From: Oscillospiraceae bacterium
GTDB taxonomy: Bacteria; Bacillota; Clostridia; Oscillospirales; Oscillospiraceae
Assembly (NCBI GenBank): GCA_022846075.1
Contig: AP025582.1
Location: 248,001 to 312,000, forward strand
Reading direction: 5' to 3'
DNA length: 64,000 nt
Part shown: in pieces, positions 28,360 to 36,190 of the stretch
Numbering within the stretch: position 1 is the first letter of the stretch
How the letters are laid out: every line of letters starts with the position of its first letter
Program-made: the position numbers and the translations under genes
Notes under the pieces: generated by a model
The model's database searches: none
Seen by the model: only the letters and a program-made list of their open reading frames with translations
Told to the model about the DNA's origin: nothing

Positions 28360-29736
28360 TTATCCTTGCTGCCGCATCTCTTTTTCCCGTCTGTTTAGAA
28401 TGTGGGGGAAGCGCCAAAAGAAGATGATGCCGGTGGTGAGGGAGGCGCAGATATCGGCCACCGGCTCGGCCAGCCACACGGCGAAGACCTTGTCGGCCAG
28501 GAACTGGGGCAGGATGAACACCAGGGGGATGAGAAGGATGATTTTTCTGAGGAGGGCCAGGAAGAGGGAGACCTTGGCCTCCCCCAGGGCCACGAAGGTC
28601 TGCTGGCAGGAGAACTGGACCCCCAGGGCGAAGAGCCCGGCAAAGTAGACGTGCATGGTCCGGTCGGCCACCTCCACTAAGGCGGGCTTGTCGTTGAAGA
28701 TGGCGATGAACATATTGGGGAAGAGCTGCACCAGGGCGAAGGCGGTGACCGAGTAGATGACCCCGCTGATGAAGAGGAGGCGGAAGGCCTTCTTCACCCG
28801 GTCCAGGTTGCCCGCGCCGTAGTTGAAGCCCACGATGGGCTGGGCCCCCTGGGCCAGGCCCATGAAGGGCATGGTGATGACCTGCATCACCGAGGAGGCG
28901 ATGGTCATGGCCCCCACGTACACGTCCCCGCCATAGGTCCGCAGGGAGGAGTTGAAGGAGATGTTCACCAGGCTCTCGGTGGACTGCATGATGAAAGGGG
29001 AGATGCCGATGGCCACCACCGGCAGCAGCACCGAAGGCTTGAGCCGCAGGTATTTGAGCCGCAGCTTGAGCTGGGTCTTTTTCCCCCGGAGGAAGAGGAG
29101 CACCCACAGGGCGGACACGGTCTGGGCGATGATGGTGGCCCAGGCGGCCCCCGCCACCCCCATGTCGAAGCCGAAGATGAAGATGGGATCCAGTACGATG
29201 TTGCACACCGCCCCGATGACCACCGTCAGCATGGAGGTCATGGAGAAGCCCTGAGTGGTGATGAAGTTGTTGAGGCCTAGGGAGAAGAGGACGGACACGG
29301 TGCCGCACAGGTACACCGTCAGGTAGCCGGTGGCGTAGCCGATGGTGTTCTCGCTGGCGCCGAAGAGGAAGAGAAGGGGCCGCTGGAAGGTCAGGAACAC
29401 CGCCGTGGAGAGGACGGACATGAGGAGCAGCAGGGCGGTACAGCCCCCCAGGATGGCCTCGGCCCCGGCGACGTCCCCCTCGCCCATGCGGATGGCGGCC
29501 CGGGAGCCGCCGCCCATGCCCGCCAGGGCGGAGAGGGCGGAGATGAACATGATGATGGGGAAGGCCACCCCCAGGCCGGTGAGGGCCAGGTCGCCCACCC
29601 CCTCCATGTGGCCGATGTACATGCGGTCCACGATGTTGTAGAGGGCGTTCACCAGCTGGGCGGTGACGGCCGGGACGGCCAGCTTTACCATCAGACGCCC
29701 CACCGGGGCGGTGCCAAGCGCGTTTTTGTCTTCCAT
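28360..29736 (-). CDS. MATE family efflux transporter
   Basis: A 458-aa transporter with about twelve membrane helices in two homologous halves, typical of multidrug and toxin extrusion proteins. It begins NALGTAPVGRLMVKLAVPAV and contains QPIVGFNYGAGN, a family signature, in the second half. It probably exports cationic drugs or metabolites using Na+ or H+ gradients; the substrate is unknown. AGGAGG lies 11-14 bases upstream, inside the end of the HD gene that precedes it by 2 bases, so the two form an operon. Confidence 0.93.
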   Translation of the reverse strand: MEDKNALGTAPVGRLMVKLAVPAVTAQLVNALYNIVDRMYIGHMEGVGDLALTGLGVAFPIIMFISALSALAGMGGGSRAAIRMGEGDVAGAEAILGGCTALLLLMSVLSTAVFLTFQRPLLFLFGASENTIGYATGYLTVYLCGTVSVLFSLGLNNFITTQGFSMTSMLTVVIGAVCNIVLDPIFIFGFDMGVAGAAWATIIAQTVSALWVLLFLRGKKTQLKLRLKYLRLKPSVLLPVVAIGISPFIMQSTESLVNISFNSSLRTYGGDVYVGAMTIASSVMQVITMPFMGLAQGAQPIVGFNYGAGNLDRVKKAFRLLFISGVIYSVTAFALVQLFPNMFIAIFNDKPALVEVADRTMHVYFAGLFALGVQFSCQQTFVALGEAKVSLFLALLRKIILLIPLVFILPQFLADKVFAVWLAEPVADICASLTTGIIFFWRFPHILNRREKEMRQQG

Positions 29737-29738
29737 GG

Positions 29739-30332
29739 TTAAATTTGTGCCTCCTCGCCTTCCAGGAAATAGGTGGCCTCCATGTCGGCCACCGACAGGG
29801 CGAAGGCCAGGGGGTATTTCTCCAAAGCCTGCCCCACCAGGCGGCTGTCCTCCCCGCCGGAGAAGCCCATGTGCCAGCGGATGGCCATGGCCTCCTCCCG
29901 CTTGAGCTTCATGAAGCCGGAGATGATGTAGACGGACTTTTCCCCGTGGCCATAGGGGAGGGGGTCCTCATAGTAGAAGGTGGGCACCTTCTCCCAGGCG
30001 CCGGTGGCCTCGTTCTTCACGTTCCGGGTGCCCGCCTTGTAGCAGCCGATTTTGCACAGGTCATGGAGCAGGGCGGCGATGGCGGCGCTCTCGGGGGGCA
30101 CCTCCAGGCCGTAGAGCTCCTGCACCCGCTCCCGGGCCAGGTAATCGGTCAGGCAGTGGTAGACGTTGAGGCTGTGGTCGCACAGCCCGCCCACGTAGGC
30201 CCCGTGGAACCGGGCCGAGGCGGGGCAGGTGAAGAAGTCCGATTTGTTCTCTAAGTAGTCCAGCAGGGCGTCGGCGCCCTCCCGGTGGATGAGCTCCTGG
30301 TAGAGCTCGATAAATTCTTCTTTTCCGCTCAT
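29739..30332 (-). CDS. HD-domain phosphohydrolase-like protein
   Basis: A 197-aa predicted metal-dependent phosphohydrolase. Histidine and HD motifs are seen in order: FHGAYVGGLCDHSLNVYH (metal His), AALLHDLCKIG (the HD pair), a later YGHGEKSVY and WHMGF. This order matches HD proteins that act on nucleotides or oligonucleotides. The substrate cannot be told. The ATG follows AAAGGAG. It leads an operon with the MATE transporter. Confidence 0.85.
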   Translation of the reverse strand: MSGKEEFIELYQELIHREGADALLDYLENKSDFFTCPASARFHGAYVGGLCDHSLNVYHCLTDYLARERVQELYGLEVPPESAAIAALLHDLCKIGCYKAGTRNVKNEATGAWEKVPTFYYEDPLPYGHGEKSVYIISGFMKLKREEAMAIRWHMGFSGGEDSRLVGQALEKYPLAFALSVADMEATYFLEGEEAQI

Positions 30333-30524
30333 GGTATTCTCCTTTTTGCAGTGATTTCATCGGGGCCGTTCCACGGCCGGACCGGGGCAGGGGGGTGCGG
30401 CCCATTGCGCAAACAGTTTCAAATATAACTGTTATTATATCATGCCGGAGGCAAAAAGGGAACCACTTTGCGGCCTTCACCCCCCACTTCTTTTCGCCAT
30501 AGGATGGGCGGAAGGAGTGATACT

Positions 30525-31061
30525 ATGGACCTTGTTTCCGCCCTCGCGGCGGGTGTAATATTTGCTCTGGCCTGCAATCTGGACACGGTGCTGATGGCGG
30601 TGGGCCAGGGCGCCCGGGGAGACCGGCTGGGGGCCAAAGCGGCTCTTGTGGTGGCGGGGGTCACCACCGCCGTCACCTTCCTCTCCCTGGCCCTGGGGGC
30701 GGTGGGCGCCGCCCTCCTGCCCGAGGCGGTGGGGGAGCGGCTGGGGGGCCTGGCCCTCACGGCCATGGGCCTTTGGTACTTACTGGACGCCCTGCGGGGC
30801 AAGACCGACGCCCCGGCGGCGGACAGCAGAAGCTGGGTGGCCCTGGCCGCCGCCCTGGCGGTGAACAACGCCGGGGTGGGGGTGGCCGCCGGGATCACTG
30901 GGATGTCCCCCTTTTTGGCCTCCGGGTGCAATTTTTTTGTGACCCTGGCCGCCCTGGTGTGGGGGCGGAAGCTGGGCCGGAAGCTGGCGGGGTGGAGCGC
31001 CCTGGCCCTGCCCGTGTCGGGGGCCCTCCTGGTGGCCCTGGGGCTGTGGCAGCTTGTGTGA
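30525..31061 (+). CDS. MntP/YtaF-like membrane protein
   Basis: A 178-aa membrane protein with six hydrophobic segments in two repeats. It has an Asn-Leu-Asp pair in helix 1 (ALACNLDTVLMAVGQG) and an Asn-Asn-Ala in helix 4 (ALAVNNAGVGVAAG), the inverted-repeat pattern of the MntP manganese exporters and the related sporulation protein YtaF. The ATG has GGAAGGAG upstream. YtaF and MntP cannot be separated by eye; manganese or another divalent cation is the likely substrate. Confidence 0.8.
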   Translation: MDLVSALAAGVIFALACNLDTVLMAVGQGARGDRLGAKAALVVAGVTTAVTFLSLALGAVGAALLPEAVGERLGGLALTAMGLWYLLDALRGKTDAPAADSRSWVALAAALAVNNAGVGVAAGITGMSPFLASGCNFFVTLAALVWGRKLGRKLAGWSALALPVSGALLVALGLWQLV

Positions 31062-31185
31062 AGAGAAGAAAAAGGGTATAATAGCCCAAACGGCTGTCAT
31101 ATGGGAGTTCATATCGATACCCCGGCGGCGCTCTGCGCCCGCGGCATCCTGCCCCCATTTCTGCGCCAAGACAAGGAGTAAGCCT

Positions 31186-32436
31186 ATGTACGAGAGATTG
31201 ATCCTCCCCAACGGGGTTCGGATCCTGACCGAACACGTCCCCGGCGTGCGCTCCGCCGCCCTGGGTGTCTGGGTGGGGGTGGGCTCCCGGCGGGAGACCA
31301 ACGCCGACAGCGGCGCCGCCCATTTTATCGAGCATATGTCCTTCAAGGGCACCGCCCGCCGCTCGGCGGCGGTGCTGGCCGAGGAGATGGACGCCATCGG
31401 CGGGCAGATGAACGCCTACACCACCAAGGAGGACACGGTCTACTACGCCTGGGTGCTGGACACCCACCTGGCCCAGGCCGCCGATATCCTGTGCGACATG
31501 CTCTTCTGCTCCAAGTTCGACGAGGCCGACGTCCAGACCGAGCGGGGGGTCATCCTGGAGGAGATGGGGATGTACGCCGACAACCCGGAGGATCTGTGCG
31601 CCGAACGGCTGTCGGCGGCGGTGTTCAAGGGCTCCGCCCTGGCCCGGCCCATCCTGGGCCGGAAGTCCACCCTGGAAAAGATGACGGGGGAGGGGCTGCG
31701 GGCCTGGCAGAAGGCCCACTACGTGCCCTCAGAGCTGGTGGTGACCCTGGCGGGGAGCTTTACGGACCGGGACGTGGAGGCCCTGGCTCAGCGGTTTGCC
31801 GGCCTGGAAGGGGAGCCCCTTCCCGGGCTGCGGCCCGCCGCCTATACCCCCGCCTTCACCGTGAAGAAAAAGGCCGCCGAGCAGAACCACCTGACCCTGG
31901 CCTTCCCCGGCCTGTCCCTGGGGGACCCTCGCCGGTTCACGCTCCAGCTCCTCTCCTCCGTCCTGGGAGGCGGCATGTCCTCCCGGCTGTGGCAGAAGGT
32001 GCGGGAGGAGAGCGGGCTTTGCTACTCGGTGTACTCCTACGGCGCGGGCCACGCCGACCTGGGCCTCTTCGCCATCTATACCGCCACTGGGGCGGACACC
32101 GAGGCCGAGGCCCTCAAAACCATTGCCCGGGAGACCCGGCGGTTCGCGGCGGAGGGGGTGACCCCCGCCGAGCTGGACCGGGCCAGGGAGCAGTCCAAGG
32201 CCAACGTGCTCATGGGGCTGGAGTCCACCCAGTCCCACATGAGCGCCCTGGGCCGGGGGGAGCTGCTCACCGGGGAGGTCCTCTCCACCGAGGAGGTCAT
32301 CGCCGCCTACGACGCCGTGACGGCGGAGGACGTGCGGGCCCTGGCGGCAGAGCTGCTGGACTTTGACCGGGTCTCCCTCTCCGCCGTGGGGCGGGTGGGG
32401 AGCGAGGAGCGGTACCGGGAACTGCTGGACGGATAA
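31186..32436 (+). CDS. M16 family zinc peptidase (insulinase/processing protease type)
   Basis: A 416-aa peptidase with the inverted zinc motif HFIEH (His46, Glu49, His50) and a downstream glutamate within the EEMDAIGG...ERGVILEE region that completes the site. The C-terminal half contains SSVLGGGMSSRLWQKVREE, typical of bacterial M16B proteins such as YmxG/PqqL-like. These act in peptide turnover and may form dimers. The start has AAGGAG upstream; the longer open frame lacks one. Confidence 0.92.
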   Translation: MYERLILPNGVRILTEHVPGVRSAALGVWVGVGSRRETNADSGAAHFIEHMSFKGTARRSAAVLAEEMDAIGGQMNAYTTKEDTVYYAWVLDTHLAQAADILCDMLFCSKFDEADVQTERGVILEEMGMYADNPEDLCAERLSAAVFKGSALARPILGRKSTLEKMTGEGLRAWQKAHYVPSELVVTLAGSFTDRDVEALAQRFAGLEGEPLPGLRPAAYTPAFTVKKKAAEQNHLTLAFPGLSLGDPRRFTLQLLSSVLGGGMSSRLWQKVREESGLCYSVYSYGAGHADLGLFAIYTATGADTEAEALKTIARETRRFAAEGVTPAELDRAREQSKANVLMGLESTQSHMSALGRGELLTGEVLSTEEVIAAYDAVTAEDVRALAAELLDFDRVSLSAVGRVGSEERYRELLDG

Positions 32437-32440
32437 ATAA

Positions 32441-32474
32441 GAGAGAGGGGGCCGCTTAAGCGGTCCCCTCTCTT
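32441..32474 (+). terminator. hairpin after M16 peptidase
   Basis: Hairpin centred on CCGCTTAAGCGG with a GAGAGGGG/CCCCTCTC outer stem. The same core recurs at 32694-32729. Confidence 0.7.
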
Positions 32475-32693
32475 CAGGCTGTCGGGAAAGTCCTTTGGAC
32501 TTTCCCGACAGCCTTCACAATGCCGTTACTTTCCCGGGGCAAAGCCCCGGAAAAGTCCTCGCTTCGCTCGCCGAACGCCTGCTGACGCAGGCTTTTCGGG
32601 GCATTTGATTCCATACGAGGCGGGCTGCCGCCCCCTCGCGCTCCCCCGCCGCAGACCGGAAGAGAGCCTTAAAACACAGTTTTTTGACAAGCT
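32475..32693. other. hairpin-rich spacer
   Basis: No gene seen. It holds a perfect 17-bp stem hairpin at 32477-32513 (GGCTGTCGGGAAAGTCC), a second weaker one (CCGGGGCAAAGCCCCGG, near 32536), and a tail TTAAAACACAGTTTTTTGACA. It looks like decayed intergenic repeat sequence. Confidence 0.5.
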
Positions 32694-32729
32694 GGAGCGA
32701 GGGGACCGCTTAAGCGGTCCCCTCGCTCC
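32694..32729. terminator. perfect 36-bp palindrome at the end of the small minus-strand gene
   Basis: Every base pairs across the centre CTT/AAG. The stop codon of the 82-aa gene overlaps the outer edge of the stem. It shares the GGGGACCGCTTAAGCGGTCCCC core with the hairpin at 32441-32474. There is no T tract on either side. Confidence 0.7.
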
Positions 32730-32977
32730 TATTTCAGCCCGAACTGCTCCAGCCGGAGCAAGATTTCCGTGTTGGTGAGCTTCCTGCCCATCCGCTCCCG
32801 GAACTCATAGCTCTTCTGCTTCCCGGCGTCCCGGAGGGCGGCCAGCTCTTGGGACAGCGCGCCCTGTCCGTCCCGGACGCTCTCGTAAAAGTCCTCGAAC
32901 CGGCCCAGCCGCTCCAGGGCGGCGGGAAGGTCGGCGGCGGAGTAGCCCGCTTCGGTCTTTTGGGTCAGACGGTCCAT
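32729..32977 (-). CDS. small hypothetical protein (82 aa)
   Basis: A basic, helical protein beginning MDRLTQKTEAGYSAADL and ending KLTNTEILLRLEQFGLK. The start is set by AAGGAGG about 6 bases upstream. The opening is reminiscent of small proteins in phage and mobile regions of Firmicutes that begin MERLT, but no domain is recognised. It lies downstream of the 5'-nucleotidase gene on the same strand, separated by a hairpin. Confidence 0.65.
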   Translation of the reverse strand: MDRLTQKTEAGYSAADLPAALERLGRFEDFYESVRDGQGALSQELAALRDAGKQKSYEFRERMGRKLTNTEILLRLEQFGLK

Positions 32978-32997
32978 GAACTGCCTCCTTGTAGGGA

Positions 32998-33026
32998 ACG
33001 GCGCTCCCCCACCGGGGGAGCGCCGT
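32998..33026 (-). terminator. hairpin after the 5'-nucleotidase gene
   Basis: ACGGCGCTCCCCC and its inverse around a short loop, 20 bases after the stop. There is little T tract, so read-through into the 82-aa gene is possible. Confidence 0.65.
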
Positions 33027-33045
33027 TTGACGGATGAGATGGGAA

Positions 33046-35208
33046 TCAGCCGCCCTTGGTGGCGGTGACGGCGGCGGAGGTGTCGATGGTCAGCACCCCG
33101 TCGGCCACGGTGGCGGCGGCACCCAACAGGGCGTTGAGGTCCTCGGCGGTGACATAGTAGTTGCCGCTGTGGAGAAGGGCGGAGACCTCCACGGGGGCGC
33201 CGTCCACGGTGACGGAGAGGGGGGCGGGGGCGGCCGTGGGGACGGCCTCGGGCATGGCCAGGGCCTCGTCGGTGTAGACCTCGCCCTTGGTGATGACCAC
33301 GCCGTCGCTCCACGCCACGTTGAAGGCCAGGCTGGTGCCCTTCAGGATGGTGGCCATATCACGCAGGCGGTAGTAGCTGGTGCCCGCCTCGTCCGTGCCG
33401 GCGGCGGCGGAGTAGAGGCTGCCGCCCACGACGACGTTGTTGGCCTCGTTGAGGTTGATGCTCTTGGCGTAGGGGGTGGCCAGCTCGCCGGCGTTGATCT
33501 TCTCAATGTAGGCGGCCCGGGCGGGGTTGTCCAGCTGCAGGTCCACGCCGGTGATCTTCCAGTTGTTGTCCACCTCGGGGGCCACGGGGGAGTGCTCGGC
33601 GAAGTAGGCCACGATCATGTCCCGGATGGAGTTGGAGGACTCCCACTCCTTCTTGCCCTCGATGAGGCCGCCGGCCTTCAGAGCGGAGGAGTAGCGGTAG
33701 TTGTTCACCGCCAGGGTGAGGGTCTGGTCGTCGGTGAGGGGCTCACCCTTGAACATCACGTTCTCGATGCGCTCGCCCTTGGGCTTGGAGAGGTTGATCT
33801 CGTAGTCCACCCCGGCGAACATGTCGTAGAGATAGCCGGGATACTCCGGGTCAAAGCTGATGTTGATGTCGCCGGGGACCCACTGGTTGTAGCACTCGGC
33901 GGACCACTCCATGTAGGCCTTCAGCTCGGCGCCGGTGACGGTGACCCGGTAGAGGGTGTTGTCGAACTTATAGATGTCGAAGATGTTGCCGTAGTTAATG
34001 TTGCCCTCGGGCAGGTCACTGGTGTCCTTGAAGAGGGCGGCGGCGGACACGTCGGCCTGGGCGTTCTCCATCTGGATCTTGTTGATCAGGTCCATAACGG
34101 CGGTGTCCCGCAGCTTGCCCTCGGGCAGGCCGAGGATCTCATCCACGGGCTGGAACTTGGCGGTGGTGACGCCCAGAGGCTCCCCCTGCTCGCCGTCGGC
34201 GCCGGTGCCGCCCTTGATGTAGTCGATGGTCTTCTGGTGGGACTCGGCCACCAGGGGGATATCGCGGATGGCCTGGCTGGGGGCGGTGTTGGCCATGTCC
34301 ACCACGTCCACGGTGGCGCTGACCACGTTGTTGTCGGCGTCCAGGGTCAGGTCGAAGCGGGCGATGTCACGGCCGCCGTTGCGCACGCCGCCGATGACCA
34401 GGTTGCCCTTCTGATCCTTGACCACCACGTGGTTGTGGGCCACCTGGAGCACGTCGATCTCCGGGTTGTCGTCCAGGATCTTCTGGGCGGAGTCGGAGCC
34501 GTTGTCCTCGTCAAACTCGGCGTACATGCCCATGTGGGCGGAGACCACGATGACGTCAGCCTTATCGCCGATCTCGGCAATGGCCTTCTTCACGGCGGTG
34601 TTGGCGGCCTCGAAGGTGCAGCCCTCAATGCCCTCCTTGCCGCCGTCCCAGATGGGCACGTCGGGGGTCACGACGCCGATGACGGCCACCTTCACGCCGT
34701 CCTTCTCCACGATGGTCCAGCCCGCGCCGGTGACGAAGTCGCCCTTGGCGTCAGTGACGTTGGCGGCCAGCACGGGGAAGTCGGCCTGGCCCAGGATCTT
34801 GTTCATGGTCTCAATGCCCCAGTTGAACTCGTGGTTGCCCAGGGTCATGGCGTCGTAGCCCATGAAGTTCATGGCGGCGATGACCGGGTGGGCCTCGTCG
34901 GGGGTCTTGTTGTAGATGTCGTCGGTCATGATGGTGCCCTGGATGTCATCGCCGGCGTCGATCAGGATGGTGTTGGGGTTTTCCTCCCGGACCTGCTGGA
35001 TGTAGGTGTACAGCCGGGCCATGCCGTTGTTGCCGGGGTCCTTGTCGTCCTCGTAGGAGTAGCCCCAGATGTTGCCGTGCATGTCGGAGGTGCCCAGGAT
35101 GGTGAGGTGCTTCTCGCCCTCCTCGGCAGCGAAGGCGGCGGGGAGAGTGCTGGCCAGCATGGTGACGGCCAGGGCGCCCGCCAAGAGTTTGCGGAGGCGG
35201 TTTTTCAT
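33046..35208 (-). CDS. secreted bifunctional metallophosphatase / 5'-nucleotidase
   Basis: A 720-aa exported enzyme of the UshA/5'-nucleotidase family. The signal peptide is residues 1-27 (ending PAAFAA). The metallophosphatase domain shows GTSDMHGN, DAGDDIQG, TLGNHEFNWG, SAHMGMY and VAHNHVVV. The nucleotidase C domain runs to about residue 560. The C-terminal ~130 residues hold copper-amine-oxidase-N-like stalk repeats (YYRLRDMATILKG; VTAEDLNALLGA). It would release nucleosides and phosphate outside the cell. The start has AAAGGAG upstream; the open frame further 5' lacks a signal. Confidence 0.92.
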   Translation of the reverse strand: MKNRLRKLLAGALAVTMLASTLPAAFAAEEGEKHLTILGTSDMHGNIWGYSYEDDKDPGNNGMARLYTYIQQVREENPNTILIDAGDDIQGTIMTDDIYNKTPDEAHPVIAAMNFMGYDAMTLGNHEFNWGIETMNKILGQADFPVLAANVTDAKGDFVTGAGWTIVEKDGVKVAVIGVVTPDVPIWDGGKEGIEGCTFEAANTAVKKAIAEIGDKADVIVVSAHMGMYAEFDEDNGSDSAQKILDDNPEIDVLQVAHNHVVVKDQKGNLVIGGVRNGGRDIARFDLTLDADNNVVSATVDVVDMANTAPSQAIRDIPLVAESHQKTIDYIKGGTGADGEQGEPLGVTTAKFQPVDEILGLPEGKLRDTAVMDLINKIQMENAQADVSAAALFKDTSDLPEGNINYGNIFDIYKFDNTLYRVTVTGAELKAYMEWSAECYNQWVPGDINISFDPEYPGYLYDMFAGVDYEINLSKPKGERIENVMFKGEPLTDDQTLTLAVNNYRYSSALKAGGLIEGKKEWESSNSIRDMIVAYFAEHSPVAPEVDNNWKITGVDLQLDNPARAAYIEKINAGELATPYAKSINLNEANNVVVGGSLYSAAAGTDEAGTSYYRLRDMATILKGTSLAFNVAWSDGVVITKGEVYTDEALAMPEAVPTAAPAPLSVTVDGAPVEVSALLHSGNYYVTAEDLNALLGAAATVADGVLTIDTSAAVTATKGG

Positions 35209-35285
35209 TGGTGTATCGCTCCTTTCTCGTGTACCCAAATCAGGTTGGGAAGATAAAATAAGTGTACACGGTTTGACGGTAAAAA

Positions 35286-35762
35286 TCAATTCTCATTTGG
35301 TAAAATTCCGTCCATCAACACCTGCACCCCCACCGCCGCCAGGAGGGTGAGGGGGGAAGTGCCCGGCGGCAGGGCCAGGGGCCACTCCTGGGGCTCCGCC
35401 GCCCGACCGTCCAGGGTCACCAGCCCCCGCTGGAGGGCGGCCACCACCCCGTGGTCCGAGAGGCTGGAGAAGGTCAAATCGTCCCGGGGGGCGGGGCCGT
35501 AGGTGACGGCGGCGTCACACCGCAGGACCCGCAGGAGGGGGGCGGCGGCGCCGGGGAGAAGGGCCGCGCGGCACTCCAGGTTTCCCGCCCCCGCCCAGCC
35601 CACCGCCCGGGGGGACACCGCCAGCAGATCCAACGCCAGGCCGGAAAAGTCCGCCGGGTGGTTGCCCCGGATCACCCGGGCGGGGAGGGCCCAGCTCTCC
35701 CGGTTGGCCTCGACGAGGTCGGCAAGGCCGTCGTCCCGCTCCCAAATTCCGATCAAAGTCAA
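35286..35762 (-). CDS. hypothetical protein, start uncertain, possibly truncated
   Basis: About 158 aa from a TTG start. The translation is protein-like (CDAAVTYGPAPRDDLTFSSL, GVVAALQRGLVTLDG), with no recognised domain or membrane segment. The only start with a ribosome-like sequence (GAGGTGG) lies in the 3' arm of a terminator-like hairpin at 35760-35810. The true N-terminus may therefore have been lost when repeats inserted upstream, or the gene may start further inside. It ends 78 bases before the 5'-nucleotidase gene and is on the same strand. Confidence 0.5.
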   Translation of the reverse strand: MTLIGIWERDDGLADLVEANRESWALPARVIRGNHPADFSGLALDLLAVSPRAVGWAGAGNLECRAALLPGAAAPLLRVLRCDAAVTYGPAPRDDLTFSSLSDHGVVAALQRGLVTLDGRAAEPQEWPLALPPGTSPLTLLAAVGVQVLMDGILPNEN

Positions 35763-35810
35763 AAATACCCACCTCTTTTGGGTCAGCTTGCCCAAAGAGG
35801 TGGGTATTTT
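35760..35810. terminator. terminator-like hairpin, part of a duplicated segment
   Basis: AAAATACCCACCTCTTT and its near-inverse around an AGCTTG-containing loop, with A and T tracts on both sides, so it can act on either strand. Its right half recurs at 35967-35996 as part of a tandem duplication. Confidence 0.7.
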
Positions 35811-35825
35811 ATGCGCGGAGAAAGG

Positions 35826-35947
35826 GCCTTCCCCTTGGGGGAAGGTGGGCCAGTCCGCAGACTGGGCCGGATGAGGGGAACCTTTCATCATGCCGCCACG
35901 TTCCCCTCATCAGTCCGCTGCGCGGACAGCTTCCCCCGAGGGAAGCC
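35826..35947. repeat. nested-palindrome element, copy C
   Basis: Two-armed element with the shortest core (about 18 bases). The inner hairpins are CAGTCCGCAGACTG and AGTCCGCTGCGCGGAC. It is the first unit of a tandem pair with copy D: the preceding 48 bases and the element recur together about 187 bases later. Confidence 0.87.
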
Positions 35948-36012
35948 TTTTAGAACTGCCTCCTGTGGGTCAGCTTGCCCAAAGAGGTGGGTATTTAATA
36001 CGACGGAAAGAA

Positions 36013-36188
36013 GCCTTCCCTTTGGGGGAAGGTGGCCCAGTCCGCAGATTGGGCCGGATGAGGGAAACATTTCATCATGCAGCTACGTTCCCCTCATTAG
36101 TCCGCTGCGCGGACAGCTTCTACCCACAGGGCATGAGCCGGCCGTAAGCGGCAGAGCCGCCAACGGCCGGCCGACCCCAGGGGAAGCC
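36013..36188. repeat. nested-palindrome element, copy D, with a nested insertion
   Basis: Diverged tandem partner of copy C. Its right terminal hairpin is split by about 55 bases (36121-36175) that are themselves palindromic (CCGGCCGTAAGCGGC...). The same insertion occurs in reverse orientation in copy E. It ends 2 bases before the stop codon of the xanthine dehydrogenase gene. Confidence 0.87.
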
Positions 36189-36190
36189 TT

